Source: Amoebidium appalachense
Taxonomy: Eukaryota > Ichthyosporea
Direction of reading: 5' to 3'
Assembly (NCBI GenBank): GCA_963693365.1
Contig: CAVNZM010000003.1
Location: 7,626,001 to 7,690,000 of the forward strand
DNA length: 64,000 nucleotides
The notes beneath the pieces were generated by a model that was given only the letters and a program-made list of their open reading frames with translations, was not told the DNA's origin and did no database searches. Shown in pieces: positions 12,605 through 64,000 of this stretch (the stretch's first letter is position 1; each line of letters begins with the position of its first letter). The position numbers and the translations under genes were made by a program.

Positions 12605-13207
12605 TACAAGAATAAGGGCAATGTGAAGTGTGACGCAGCCCGCATGAGCAACCCCAACGGGTGCAATCCGAACAACTGCTGCGCTGTGCAGAACACGAAG
12701 GGCAACTGTTCCCAATTTTTCTCTCCTTCACAGTGCACCGGACTGGCATACGCCGGTCTCGACGCAAACAAGAGATGCACCCTTTATAGCCTATACACAA
12801 CGAAAGATAAGGATGCATGCACCCCACAGTACTGCTGCACGGCCACACCCCCCATCACGGCACTGTGCACTCAGCAGGTCACATGCGTGAAGGGGTAAAA
12901 GAACAAGAAAGGCGTCACAAACAACCCCAATGCCAAGGATACATGTTCCACTGCATATTGCTGCAACGAGGTGGTCCCAGCCCTCCTGCCATGCACGAGT
13001 GACTATGTTAAAACCACGTTCAAAATCAGTTGTAAGGGCGGGATTATCCCAACCATCCCGCGTATGTGCAACCCACGCCTCGACAACCCGACTCTTCCCA
13101 AGGGCCGCCGGTCCGCACGCGGAACGGATGCGCTTGACCCTTTCAGGTTCACAAAGGAGTGCACACAGGCATGGTGCTGCCCTCAAACAGCTGCAAGTCT
13201 TCAATAA
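12605..13207 (+). pseudogene. Cysteine-rich repeat protein exon(s), interrupted by one in-frame TAA
   Basis: A single frame runs from a possible acceptor (GTATACAG at 12597-12604) to TAA at 13205-13207, broken only by TAA at 12896-12898. Both sides contain the same module, C-x4-C-C: CNPNNCC, CTPQYCC, CSTAYCC and CTQAWCC, spaced through the frame with extra cysteines between. The matching modules show that the halves belong together. Nothing upstream provides a signal peptide or start, so this looks like an internal or terminal exon of a secreted or surface cysteine-rich protein, or a decayed copy. An unseen intron around the TAA is possible. I do not recognise the family. Confidence 0.5.
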
Positions 13208-13998
13208 TAATAGAGGCCAACCCAATATATATGTGCACGATGTTCGTCACTATATAGTTTATAGTGACCCTAGAATATTATTATTAGCTTTGGGTTTGCT
13301 GAATATAGTAGGCTACATGTCCATTCCATCTAACTTATAATCCTATGTGAACTTTCACTGTGAATTGTTTGCCCTTAGAGCTTCATAGTGTGAGGCATAT
13401 GCATTTGCACACTAAGGCATATATGCCCGGAATTTCTCAGTATAGTACGACTATAGAAAAAGCAAAAGCCCCATACTCAGCATTTTTTTTAGTTTATGAA
13501 GACTTTTTTTTATAATATGCTGATCTTTTGCTGAAGTAGACTCTGAGAATATCTGACGTAATATCCGTATGTACCTAATAGCCTGATCATTGACGTCGAC
13601 AAGCAGTCAAGTTGAACAGAATATGTAAAACACTGAAACATATCGATAACTGACGGCTCAATAACATAACAAAACAGCCTTTTGATACCCTCAATGCATG
13701 GAATATCTGCAGTGTACGTGAGAGCAGCGTGTGGCTGTGAATGTGTGTGCATACGTCCGTACATTGACCGCGTGTATAGGTGATGGGGTGAGCGTGTTAC
13801 ACATGTGCATGCCGCTTACATTTGTTGGCTAGCTGTGCACGTCCGAGCGAGTCAATGAGAGATGTCGTGATGTGCTTCATTATTTACGACACCAAAAACA
13901 TTAACGCTAAGTGATAACCAAAATGCGTGAAGCAAATCGGCTGCCTTTTCAATGATTTGGGTTGCTAACACATGCCAACGTTGCTTGGGAATGGGGGA

Positions 13999-14049
<51 letters not shown>

Positions 14050-14861
14050 CTGGGGACCGTGCGCGAGCGCGTCGGGAGTGTGCATGGCTCTCTCTGAATG
14101 TGTGTTGTGTTTGTGCATGCGTGCGTGTGTGTGTGTGTGTGCGTGTGTTGGTGCTTGTGTGTGCGCGCATGTGTTTGTGTGTGTACGAGTGTCACCGTAT
14201 ACGAGTGTCACCGTACGTGCGATTGTGTGAGTGCGTGACGGTATGCGTGCGTGTTTTCTGGGGGTGCTCTGTGATGTATAGATTGGGGTGCCCACTGATC
14301 GACGACTCTATGATTTCTATGTCTCTTATTGACAGTAGCCAACAACATGTACAGTTTCTGTCGCATACGTTTTGCTGCAATAATTTACCACAGCCATTGG
14401 ATACAATGTCATCAGCGTTAGCAGCCACCACCCAATACTTTATGCTCTAAGTTAGTCATTCACAAGCACTAGATCCTCGACTCAACCCATCATATCATGC
14501 CTTTTTTTGATTATATACTATTTATTCCTACCTTTTTTAGTTGTTTGAATACCTTATTGTCCGACATTAGCACTCATGTTTCTACTATATCAATCATACT
14601 ACGGTGGTAACAGGGGCAACCAGAGGAACTGTGCACCACATGAATGCACCGACAACTCAGACAGTTAGCTCGAATCACTACACTACTTTAAAGCACACTT
14701 AAAAGATTATTTATGATTACCCTATCCACATTCACTACTGTCTCCATATCACAAGTCACATCACAATCTGCATCGCTATCAGGTAAGATTTAAGGGGTTA
14801 TGGTTATTCACCCAAACACAGACCGTCAATACCATAGTGTAACCTACAATTTCAATCACAA
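13208..14861. other. Unique non-coding sequence and 3' flank of the DCAF12-like gene
   Basis: Mostly AT-balanced unique DNA with one poly(G) at about 14013-14049 and GT-rich stretches at 14120-14200. Minus-strand AATAAA at 14526-14521 is a candidate polyadenylation signal for DCAF12. No gene is recognised. Confidence 0.5.
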
Positions 14862-21975
<7,114 letters not shown>

Positions 21976-24604
21976 GTCCTAGTTCAAATGGTTCGTTTCG
22001 ATCGTTTGAAATGCGTTGAGATGCATCGACAACGACAACTTTAACAAATAAAAAAAAAAGAAAAAATTCATTAGCATGAAGCTTGCGTTAGAAGACTTTG
22101 TTTCAAAGCTGAACTAGTTTTTTGGTCACTTGTTGTTCTACAAGACCAATGCTTGCTGGGTCAATACCAATGGTGTGAGGACAAGTATATATAATATTAT
22201 CTCGTCCCTTCACTTCCAGGACAGGTGGAAGGGTAACACAGAGCAATAACAGCTTTGGTGATATGTCATGAACTAATCCTGTAACCACTCTAACTTAACA
22301 AAGAAATATCTCATCGTCAGCATCACCAAAAGGTATAACAACGAAGCCAGCAGAATGTGAAAGAAAGGGCCGATCACGTAATTCCACACAAAACTCCACG
22401 TCTTGAAGCTCTGTCTCCCCTATCCTACTAGCTATTTATTCCTATACAGACCCTACTGTAACAGTATATAAAAATGAAAAAATAACTTCATTGACTAAGC
22501 AATGAATGGCGTGTTCATGTTCCCTTTGTCGAAACTTCGCCGTCAGACCCCTCTGATGAACTTCGTGGCGACATCCGCTGGTTTGACCCGCCAGGCTGAG
22601 CGAATTCCAAGGAATTGAGCATAGCAGGCGTGTTAGCGAAGTTGCCTTTTTAGGCTAACTGCAGTGATTTTAACCGTTTTTGGCATTTTGCGCGAATATG
22701 ATTGGTTGCTTTTCGTGAGCCAAGCACATTCCTGAGAGATCCCGTGTGATAAGGTTGAACCCAATCATTGGGTTTCTTGCGGTACGTTATTATCCAATCA
22801 CATCTAAGAAAAGTTCCTATTGGTTGAATATGTATTAGGTTTATTGCTTCCCGGTGTCGTATTTCAGACGGCTCATCCTCTAGTCTCCAAGGCTATGTAG
22901 TATGTACTGGCTGGCTTAGCCCACCGCTTATGATAGTTCAGAGCCCGTGTAAGCGTGCAAGAGCTCGTTAGTAGAATCTTTGGAGGGAAAGAGGTAACAG
23001 AAAATACAAAAACATGAGCTGAGAGGGTGTTCGGGTGAAGCATAGAAAATATGGAAACAAGGAAGAGCTTAGGCCACACTTCTACGCCCTGTACGCTTTA
23101 TGCTTTTAATTTGCATGCTCCTGGAACGTCAATACAAGCCTCCGTTTTTTCCCTGAGTTTTTGATCGCGGTCGAATACGCTGCTACAGTTGTCAACGAGG
23201 AACTATGATAGCCCTTTGGAAACATGAGAGATCGGTAAGGCTTTTCACAAATTTTTCGGCCTAGGTGCATGCGGATGCTCATTTAGGACGAGAACATCGA
23301 GCCTGTGCTGACGCTTGTGGCCGTGCTTAGAACCATTTTCTTATTTATATTTCACGACTATTGTGCTTGTAGCATACATGACCTCATCCTTTTCACTGAC
23401 ACACAAACACACACAGGCAGTCTCCCCCCTCCCCCCCCCCCCCCCCCCCCCCACCACCACACACACACACAAATACACGTGCACACACACACAACTACCA
23501 CTGCTGCCGTCCCAGTACCCCTTCCCCTCCCCCCCCCCTCCCCCCACCCCCCGTGCCACCCCCCCCCCCCCCCCCCCCCCCCCCCCCACCCCCCTTTTAA
23601 ATTACAACCACCACCACCGGACACACACACACACACTATTAACACACACAAATGCCACCAACTACTGCTGCCCCCGCCCTACCACTACGCTGCTGTGTTG
23701 TAAATTTAAACTTGGTTTCCAAAATCTGGCTGTCCCTCAGGTGTTTACTTGAGCGCATCAGCACATCAGCACACAGACGGAGGCAGGCCATCCATGCAAG
23801 TTGCTTGGATGGCTTACTTCGATGGCCTCTCAGCAACGCTAGCCAGAGGCAAAGTAAATGAACCTCCTCTTCCTCTGTCCCCACCCCATACACACACACA
23901 CATACGTTTCCCCCCCCCCTCATTCACGCCCCAAACGCTTCAGTTCTTAACCATTATAAGCTTAGGAGATGCACATAAACCGTTGACACACTTTGCAACC
24001 CCTAACCATCAACCCACCCTTTCCCCACCATTCTTCCCCTTTTGACCCCCTTACCACCCGCCCGTTCACCCGCCCCACACTCACATCCCAAGCTACTTCC
24101 CCTCCCGACCACATATTCCACCTTCCAAAGTATTACTCCTTTGGTCCACCTACCCCATGCTCTCAACCACCATGCGATTCCCACACCCTCCCACCCATTT
24201 CCCCACCAATTTTCAAACACCCCCCCCCCCCCCCTCCGGCCCCCCACCCACCCACCCACCCACCCACCATCGAAACACCCTCCTGCCCCTTCCCCCCCCC
24301 CCTCCCCCCCGCCACAGACACACACACACACACACCCTCTCACACACATACACACACGCACAAACACACACACACACACACACACATGCACACACCCCTC
24401 CACCCTCCACTCAACCATCCACCTACCCATCAACCCGGTCCCTCCACCACCCACCCACCCGTTCTCCCATTCAAGTCTACCCCCCCCCCCCCCCCCCCCC
24501 CCCCCTCTCCCCTTCCCCCCCCCCCCCCCACCCATCTGCCCACCTAGCCACCCGTTCCCACAACCACCTACACACGCAATCCCCCACCCCATGTTGTACC
24601 CCCA

Positions 24605-24775
24605 CGTGCACGGGGTGGATTGGTCGAAACTCCGGGCGTACTGTGTGTGACTTGGGCCCTTCCTGAGGATGGGCTCTGCTTATATTAGTTTAGATACTCT
24701 TTCTGTGTGGTTTCCAATCTACATTGTGTTATCGGTTGTGAATGTGTACTTCTTACTCTGTAACACAATAGAATC
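24605..24775 (+). repeat. Poly(C)-tailed dispersed element, intergenic copy
   Basis: GATTGGTCGAAACTCCGGGC, then CCTGAGGATGGGCTCTGCTT, TGAATGTGTACTTC and a C-rich 3' flank. Diverged at its 3' junction. Confidence 0.7.
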
Positions 24776-25135
24776 CCCATCCACCCACACAATATCCCAC
24801 CCCGTTTCAAACCCCCCTCCCCCCCCCCCCCTCCCCCCTCCCCATCCATCCACCGACCTACACACGGGTGTCCCATTTTCCCACCCATTCTTCCCCACCA
24901 CCACCCCCACCCCATTCCATCCCGGTTTCCTTTTCCGGACCGGCCCCTCCCCCTGCCCCCCTCCCCCCCCCCCCAAAACACACACACCCCACACCCCCAC
25001 CCACCCACCCATCGAGACACTCTTCTGTCCCCCCTTCCCCCACCCCACCCACCCACCTACCCACCAGCCCGTTCCCCCAACCACCAACCTACCCGAAACC
25101 CCCCTCCCCCTCCCCATATTCTCTACCCCCCCCAT

Positions 25136-25175
<40 letters not shown>

Positions 25176-25703
25176 CGAGGACGTTCTTCTATCCCTCCCC
25201 CCCCCCCCAAAAAAGAACAAAAAAAAAACAAACAACACACACACACACCACCACCACCTAACTTCCACAGCTACCCACCAAACCGCTCCCCAACCCAACC
25301 ACCCAACCATGAGTCCCTACCCAATCTTTCACGCCCATCCCCCCCCCCCCCCTACTTCTTTGCTATAAAGCCCGTGATAACTATGAACACCCCCCCCCCC
25401 CCCCCCTCCAACACACAAACACACACACACGACACGCACCCCGCTCATTTAACGAAACACTCTTCTAACACTCTCCCTCCCCCCCCCCCCCCCCCTCCCC
25501 CTCTTCCCCCCACACCCACCCATGTGAACACTCTTCTATCCCCTACTGCCTCCATCCACCCCCTCACCTACCCACCAACCCGATCCCCAACCACCCACAC
25601 CCCATCCACCCACCCGCCCACACCTACCCACCCACCCACACGCACGCACACACACACACATACCCACACACACACACACGCGCACACACACGCTGGGACG
25701 CAC

Positions 25704-25737
<34 letters not shown>

Positions 25738-25854
25738 TGTTGCACACGAGCGCGCACACACACGCACACAGGTGCATGCACACACGCATGCTTACACACA
25801 AAAACATATGCACACACACCTGCCCCTACAAAGCACGCACCTTCCTCCAGATAA

Positions 25855-26652
25855 CTAAATGGGGTATTTGATGTGCTGCAGGACCAACGCACAATCAACT
25901 AGCAACAACACATGGTCTCCAGCCAGGTCACAACGAGTTCTTGCCCGGACAGCATGCATGTATGCAACCGTAGGAAGGTATCGTATTGTAGATATATGTA
26001 AGCAAGCAAATGTCTTTGCATATTTGTAGATAGATATAGTTGTATCAAGTAAGGGAATGGGTGCGCTCTGTGTGACTAGGTCGTTACAGTGTATAGCATG
26101 AATGAATTGGTCGAGGATAAGCCCAGAGCCATTGCTCACACAAGGCGGGCTAATGATATTGGCAGCCATTTAATAGGCAAAGATGTTTCACGAGCAATTG
26201 CTTGGCATCGATTTTGTAACATTTTGTAAATAAGCCATTTGGATGGTGCTGTTAGCGGGAAACGGATAAATCATGATATAGCCTGGTGCGTGCGCATACA
26301 AGAGAAATGAGAGATCCATGCTGGCATGCGCTGCCCCCCCCCCCCCCCCCCCCCCTAGGGTTCCCCCCTCCACACAGACCGTGTGCTGTGTGACCGGTAC
26401 CAAGATTGGTGCTTGCAACAACCCCCCCCCCCCCCCTCCCCCCTCCCCCCTCCCCCCTCCCCCCTCCCCCCTCCCGCACCTCCCGCACCTCTCTCTCCCT
26501 TCTTCGTCCAGATCCCTCGACAGCTGCCCCGCGTGCAGAGCCGTCGACGGCCTTTCTCGCATACGTGATGATACAGCCATTGCAACGTCTTGCTGGGTGG
26601 ATCGATGGAGTCTGTGTGTGTATTTGTATTTTGGTGAATGTGGTGTGTGTGT

Positions 26653-26698
<46 letters not shown>

Positions 26699-26913
26699 CG
26701 CGGGGAGGGGAGGGAAGGGGGAGGTGTTGTGTACGCTATATAGATCTGGATGGAGATTTCAGGTGTGCACATAATTTTAAGACTTTGTTTTTTATTATTG
26801 GCACAAACAAGGTCAATGTGACGCGTACGGCGAGCACTGCACTCACATCTCTGTGTTCCATCTTTCGTATCAAATATGTGTTTTGCCAGGATCTGCACGG
26901 CATCTGCTTGCAT
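25855..26913 (-). other. Unresolved possible gene fragments
   Basis: Minus-strand frames with splice-like borders: one starting MAANIISPPCVSNGSGLIL at 26169, and one around 26860-26913 containing QILAKHIFDTKDGTQRD followed by GTGAGT. I do not recognise either and cannot link them with a consistent phase, so this is only a pointer. Confidence 0.15.
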
Positions 26914-28685
26914 CCCCTAAGATTCTTGGCTTGGATACACTGATCATGAAGTCAGTCAGTCACCATGTGGTTCAAGTTGTGCACTTGAGAAGTTGGAACA
27001 TGTCATATGAATAAGAAGTGGGGAGGCCGCGGAAAGGAACTTTGAATTTGCGTGGAAGCACAAGCAAGCCGCGCACAATGAAGCCAGCTGCTTATTGCGC
27101 TGTATTCGATTCTCCGACATTCAAACATGCCTAACTCCAAGTTACGTTTCCAACGTTGCTGCCTCCAGTACGTACGTAGACTGAAAAGGGCCGCCTTGTT
27201 CACTGTTGGGTATTTTTGCTTCGCTCAGAGATCGGGACATCCAAACCCAATCATACCTCCTCCTGGTATTCGAATTCCCGCCAAAAGCCTTTCAAACCTC
27301 ATTTCATATTAAGTAATTGGCGTGATTTTCAACCAACCATTGCTCGTAAAACCAGATCCGATTACGCGCGATCCAACTTTGTCTAGTGACCTGTCGCCTC
27401 AGGGAGACAGCACTCAAAGTGACTACTCATCCTCAGAGAATAAACAATGGCCACACAAGCCGATATTTCTGTCAGTAAACTTTCGGTGTTGCCAGCCCAC
27501 AGTGTGAAAATAAACAGACAACTACACACTAGATCTCATCCTGTTACACAAACAGGGAGTCCTGCATTGTGACTACTGACGTCCACATGGGATACGGATT
27601 TCAAGCCCTGAGCACAATCCTGAGCACCGGACACTGCAAGCATGCCCCTCACACGGCCGTGCTCTGAACACAAACTCGGCCCTTGATGAAAAGGAAACTG
27701 AAGTAAATTCAAAGAGCAAGCCCCTGATAGGGGAAAAACGTTGTGATCGTTCGAAATTCTGCACCTGTGTAGCCATGGGACGTATACGCCGCATGCATAC
27801 GTTCAACAATGATTGCGTGAAAGGGATAGTAACGTTGTGAGCTAGTAGTACTTGAAGTTGGCTTCGTGATGGTGCATCACACGCTTGGCTGCTTGCATGA
27901 AGGCGAGATGCAGGGCATGCAGTGCATACAATGAGCTCTAGGGTTTATTAGTTTTTTAGCTTACTTTGAATAGTCACCGATGCCGAAAAAGTGGAAGTCA
28001 GCAAACTTTCATCCTCTCAAATCTGTACTTAAGTTGGTTGTATTTTATGTACCACTACACCATCAACTTACGAGATGGATTTACTCGATCTAAATGTCTA
28101 CTCGCTGAGATACAAAATCACATCAATCAATAGAATAGAACTCCAAGGTGTTCACCATATGTTTCATTCTAGATCTAACTTTGCACTATTCGTGTGTGTG
28201 AGCGCGCGTGTTTAGCTGCTTGGAATAACGTGTAGTGCAGTGCGGAGAGTGATTCGGCAGATGGCATGGGAACATGATATCACTGTCTGCCTATATGTTG
28301 CAGGTACCAAGGCTGATTACAAAGCATGTTCAAACGGCCTATCTAAACAACACAAGTGTTCAGAGAGACATGTGGGGCTTTCTGCACGACCCACTTACAA
28401 ACAATAAAATAAACAATCACCACATCATCCACCTACAGTAACTGTTCAATATGGGCGTGTATGATAAAACTCAAAAAAAAAAGCAATTCCTTTCAAATTG
28501 GACAGAACTATGCTGTCTATGAGCTTCCGTGTATGCATACATTCGCAGAGGAAAAGCGGAAGCATAAACAGTGAAGTAGGCCCTACTGTGAAAACAGGCA
28601 TTTTCAGGATAACACGGAGGTGAGGGGTGGGGAGGGAGCTGGTGGTAGTAGACACGACACTTGTTGGATTTCCATTTTGCAATGA

Positions 28686-42905
<14,220 letters not shown>

Positions 42906-43748
42906 GGTTACCTCAGTTTACAACACGGGCCAAACAAGCCCTATCCTATGTTTGGTTGACTGTAGAGGTTCCTGTCTTGCTCTGCCGTGCACGCACACTG
43001 TCCACAGGCACGCATACACGCGTACACGCTGTGCGTATAAAGACAACCGCTACCACACACGTCAGAACACACAAGCTTTGCAACCGCGGCCCGAAAAAGC
43101 CTTTCCGTTTCGCTGTGTTCAGCGCTGCTGAAGCGGAAAAGCCTAATAATAGCACTCGGTAGCAAGAACCCGTGACTTTAAACAAAAAACATTCTAAATA
43201 TTAAACAAGCTAATTAACATGCTTCAATAAGCTAGCGTTGGCTTGTTTTTATTTTTGTCTCGCCGTCGATTACGTAAACCCGGCCTGCAGTCTGCAGGGC
43301 GCTCAACCTGACTTCCGCAAGGAAAGCGGTCACTCTGTCAGAACTATGATACATTATATGATAATCTATAGTGTTCAAGTTGGATTTCGAAGCTTCAATT
43401 TCTCTTTCTTTTCCCTTTCTGAAGCATTTCAAATCTGAGGAAGAATCGTCTTTTACAATTTATTGAGTTAGTGTCAGGATCGCCCTAGAAGTGTTTGTAC
43501 GCTATAGCGGTAAACATCGTGGCAAGAGTTAGGTGAGAAGAACATAGGAAATTCGCCACTAGGAAGAGCAAAGCATGGTGGTATGCAAACAGATAAACAC
43601 ATCCTGTCATTCACACATATTTCTTCTAATTGTATCTAGTCCCTCTCCCTCTTTTATTTACCCCTTTTATAGTAACATATAAGTCTTCACTTGGATAAGT
43701 TGTCGACCGGTGTGGTTGCTAGGGGGAGTATGGTCGGGGAATGCCAAT
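42906..43748. promoter_or_regulatory. Shared upstream region of divergent UCKL1 and SUMO protease genes
   Basis: 843 bp lie between the two proposed start codons, facing away from each other. The stretch is largely free of the G/C homopolymers and dinucleotide repeats that fill its surroundings. No clear TATA box was assigned. A bidirectional promoter is inferred from layout and depends on the two small first exons. Confidence 0.45.
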
Positions 43749-63524
<19,776 letters not shown>

Positions 63525-64000
63525 GTGGGGAGTGCTGGTGGGGTGTGGGCATACCACATAGTGAGTGGGTGGGCAGAGTAAATGGGGCGGGGTGTGATTG
63601 AATGGAGAGAGAGTATGTGTTTTCTTTTTCTTATTCTTCTTGGTTTGTTGTATGTGCGTGCTGTTGCCTTGTATGTGTGTTTTTTGTGGTGGGGGTAGGG
63701 AGAGTGTTGTTGGGTTGTGTGCATGGTGTCTTGTAATTGGTTTTGTGTGTGCATTTTGTGTGTATTTGTGGGGCACTACATTTCTGAAATGCCCGAAAGA
63801 GTGTATTTTGTTTGCTTTTTTGTTTGCTTTGGATGGCTCGGTTTGAACAAGCATACAATGTACATGCTTATTATCATGGCCGGTTGTAAATCTTGTGACG
63901 ATCTGTATAGAACTAGTAATGATATGTGATTGCGAATGGTGTACTTAATGGATCGGGTATGTTTCATCAATTCATACAATCAGCTAAAAAGACCGAAATA
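63525..64000 (+). other. 3' flank of the SUMO protease gene
   Basis: GT-rich to AT-rich sequence after the TGA stop, presumably 3' UTR. I see no canonical AATAAA before the window ends. Confidence 0.5.

Larger units (their letters stand above)
21976..28685. other. Intergenic region between DCAF12 and UCKL1
   Basis: About 6.7 kb. 21976-23300 is unique sequence and should hold the DCAF12 promoter; it has several CCAAT-type motifs (for example near 22700, 22763, 22793 and 22817) and a 38-codon ATG frame at 22502-22618 of unknown meaning. 23400-25850 is dominated by C-rich, (CA)n and CCCA-type simple repeats. 25850-28685 is more unique and unassigned. A minus-strand AATAAA at about 27949-27944 could serve UCKL1. 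No gene is confidently recognised. Confidence 0.5.

Noticed and set aside
12896-12898. TAA as a reassigned sense codon
   Set aside because: The three multi-exon genes contain no in-frame TAA apart from the one caused by the UCKL1 frameshift, and other stops are used normally, so a broken frame is simpler.
24002-25871. Very long Pro/His/Thr-rich open frames on the plus strand and Gly/Val-rich ones on the minus strand
   Set aside because: They follow C-rich and CA simple sequence and are open on both strands; composition is that of the repeat.

Overview
This window is nuclear DNA from an intron-rich eukaryote. I found no bacterial-type operons, and every recognisable gene is cut by many introns with ordinary GT...AG ends. 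Three multi-exon genes could be rebuilt exon by exon with consistent reading phase: a DCAF12-type WD40 protein (minus strand, 14862-21975, 11 exons), a uridine-cytidine kinase-like 1 (UCKL1) protein with a C-terminal uracil phosphoribosyltransferase domain (minus strand, 28686-42905, 15 exons), and a SENP6/SENP7/Ulp2-type SUMO protease (plus strand, 43749-63524, 20 exons). The set, especially DCAF12, points to an opisthokont and perhaps a unicellular relative of animals. That placement is inference from three proteins and is not firm.

Layout. 1-9070: no gene; degenerate repeats of about 0.85 kb with very long G tracts. 9071-10211: a compact LTR element (404 and 419 bp LTRs, 5-bp target duplication). 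10212-12600: repeats and simple sequence. 12605-13207: an exon-like cysteine-rich reading frame broken by one in-frame TAA. 13208-14861: unique non-coding sequence and 3' flank of DCAF12. 21976-28685: intergenic, mostly C-rich simple sequence with some unique DNA. 42906-43748: an 843-bp shared upstream region between the divergent UCKL1 and SUMO protease genes. 63525-64000: 3' flank.

The three genes share no pathway. DCAF12 proteins are substrate receptors of CUL4-DDB1 ubiquitin ligases, UCKL1 belongs to pyrimidine salvage, and the third gene removes SUMO or trims SUMO chains. Only the last two are physically linked, head to head.

The most unusual content is repetitive. Introns carry dispersed elements of about 150-280 bp whose 3' end is a long poly(C) tail after a conserved GCATTCAAA junction. 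Nearly all intronic copies lie in the same sense as the host gene. Several introns end in pure (CA)n running straight into the acceptor AG, with no pyrimidine tract. The SUMO protease model ends in a CaaX-like CYLI, and UCKL1 carries a single-base frameshift in a six-base homopolymer.
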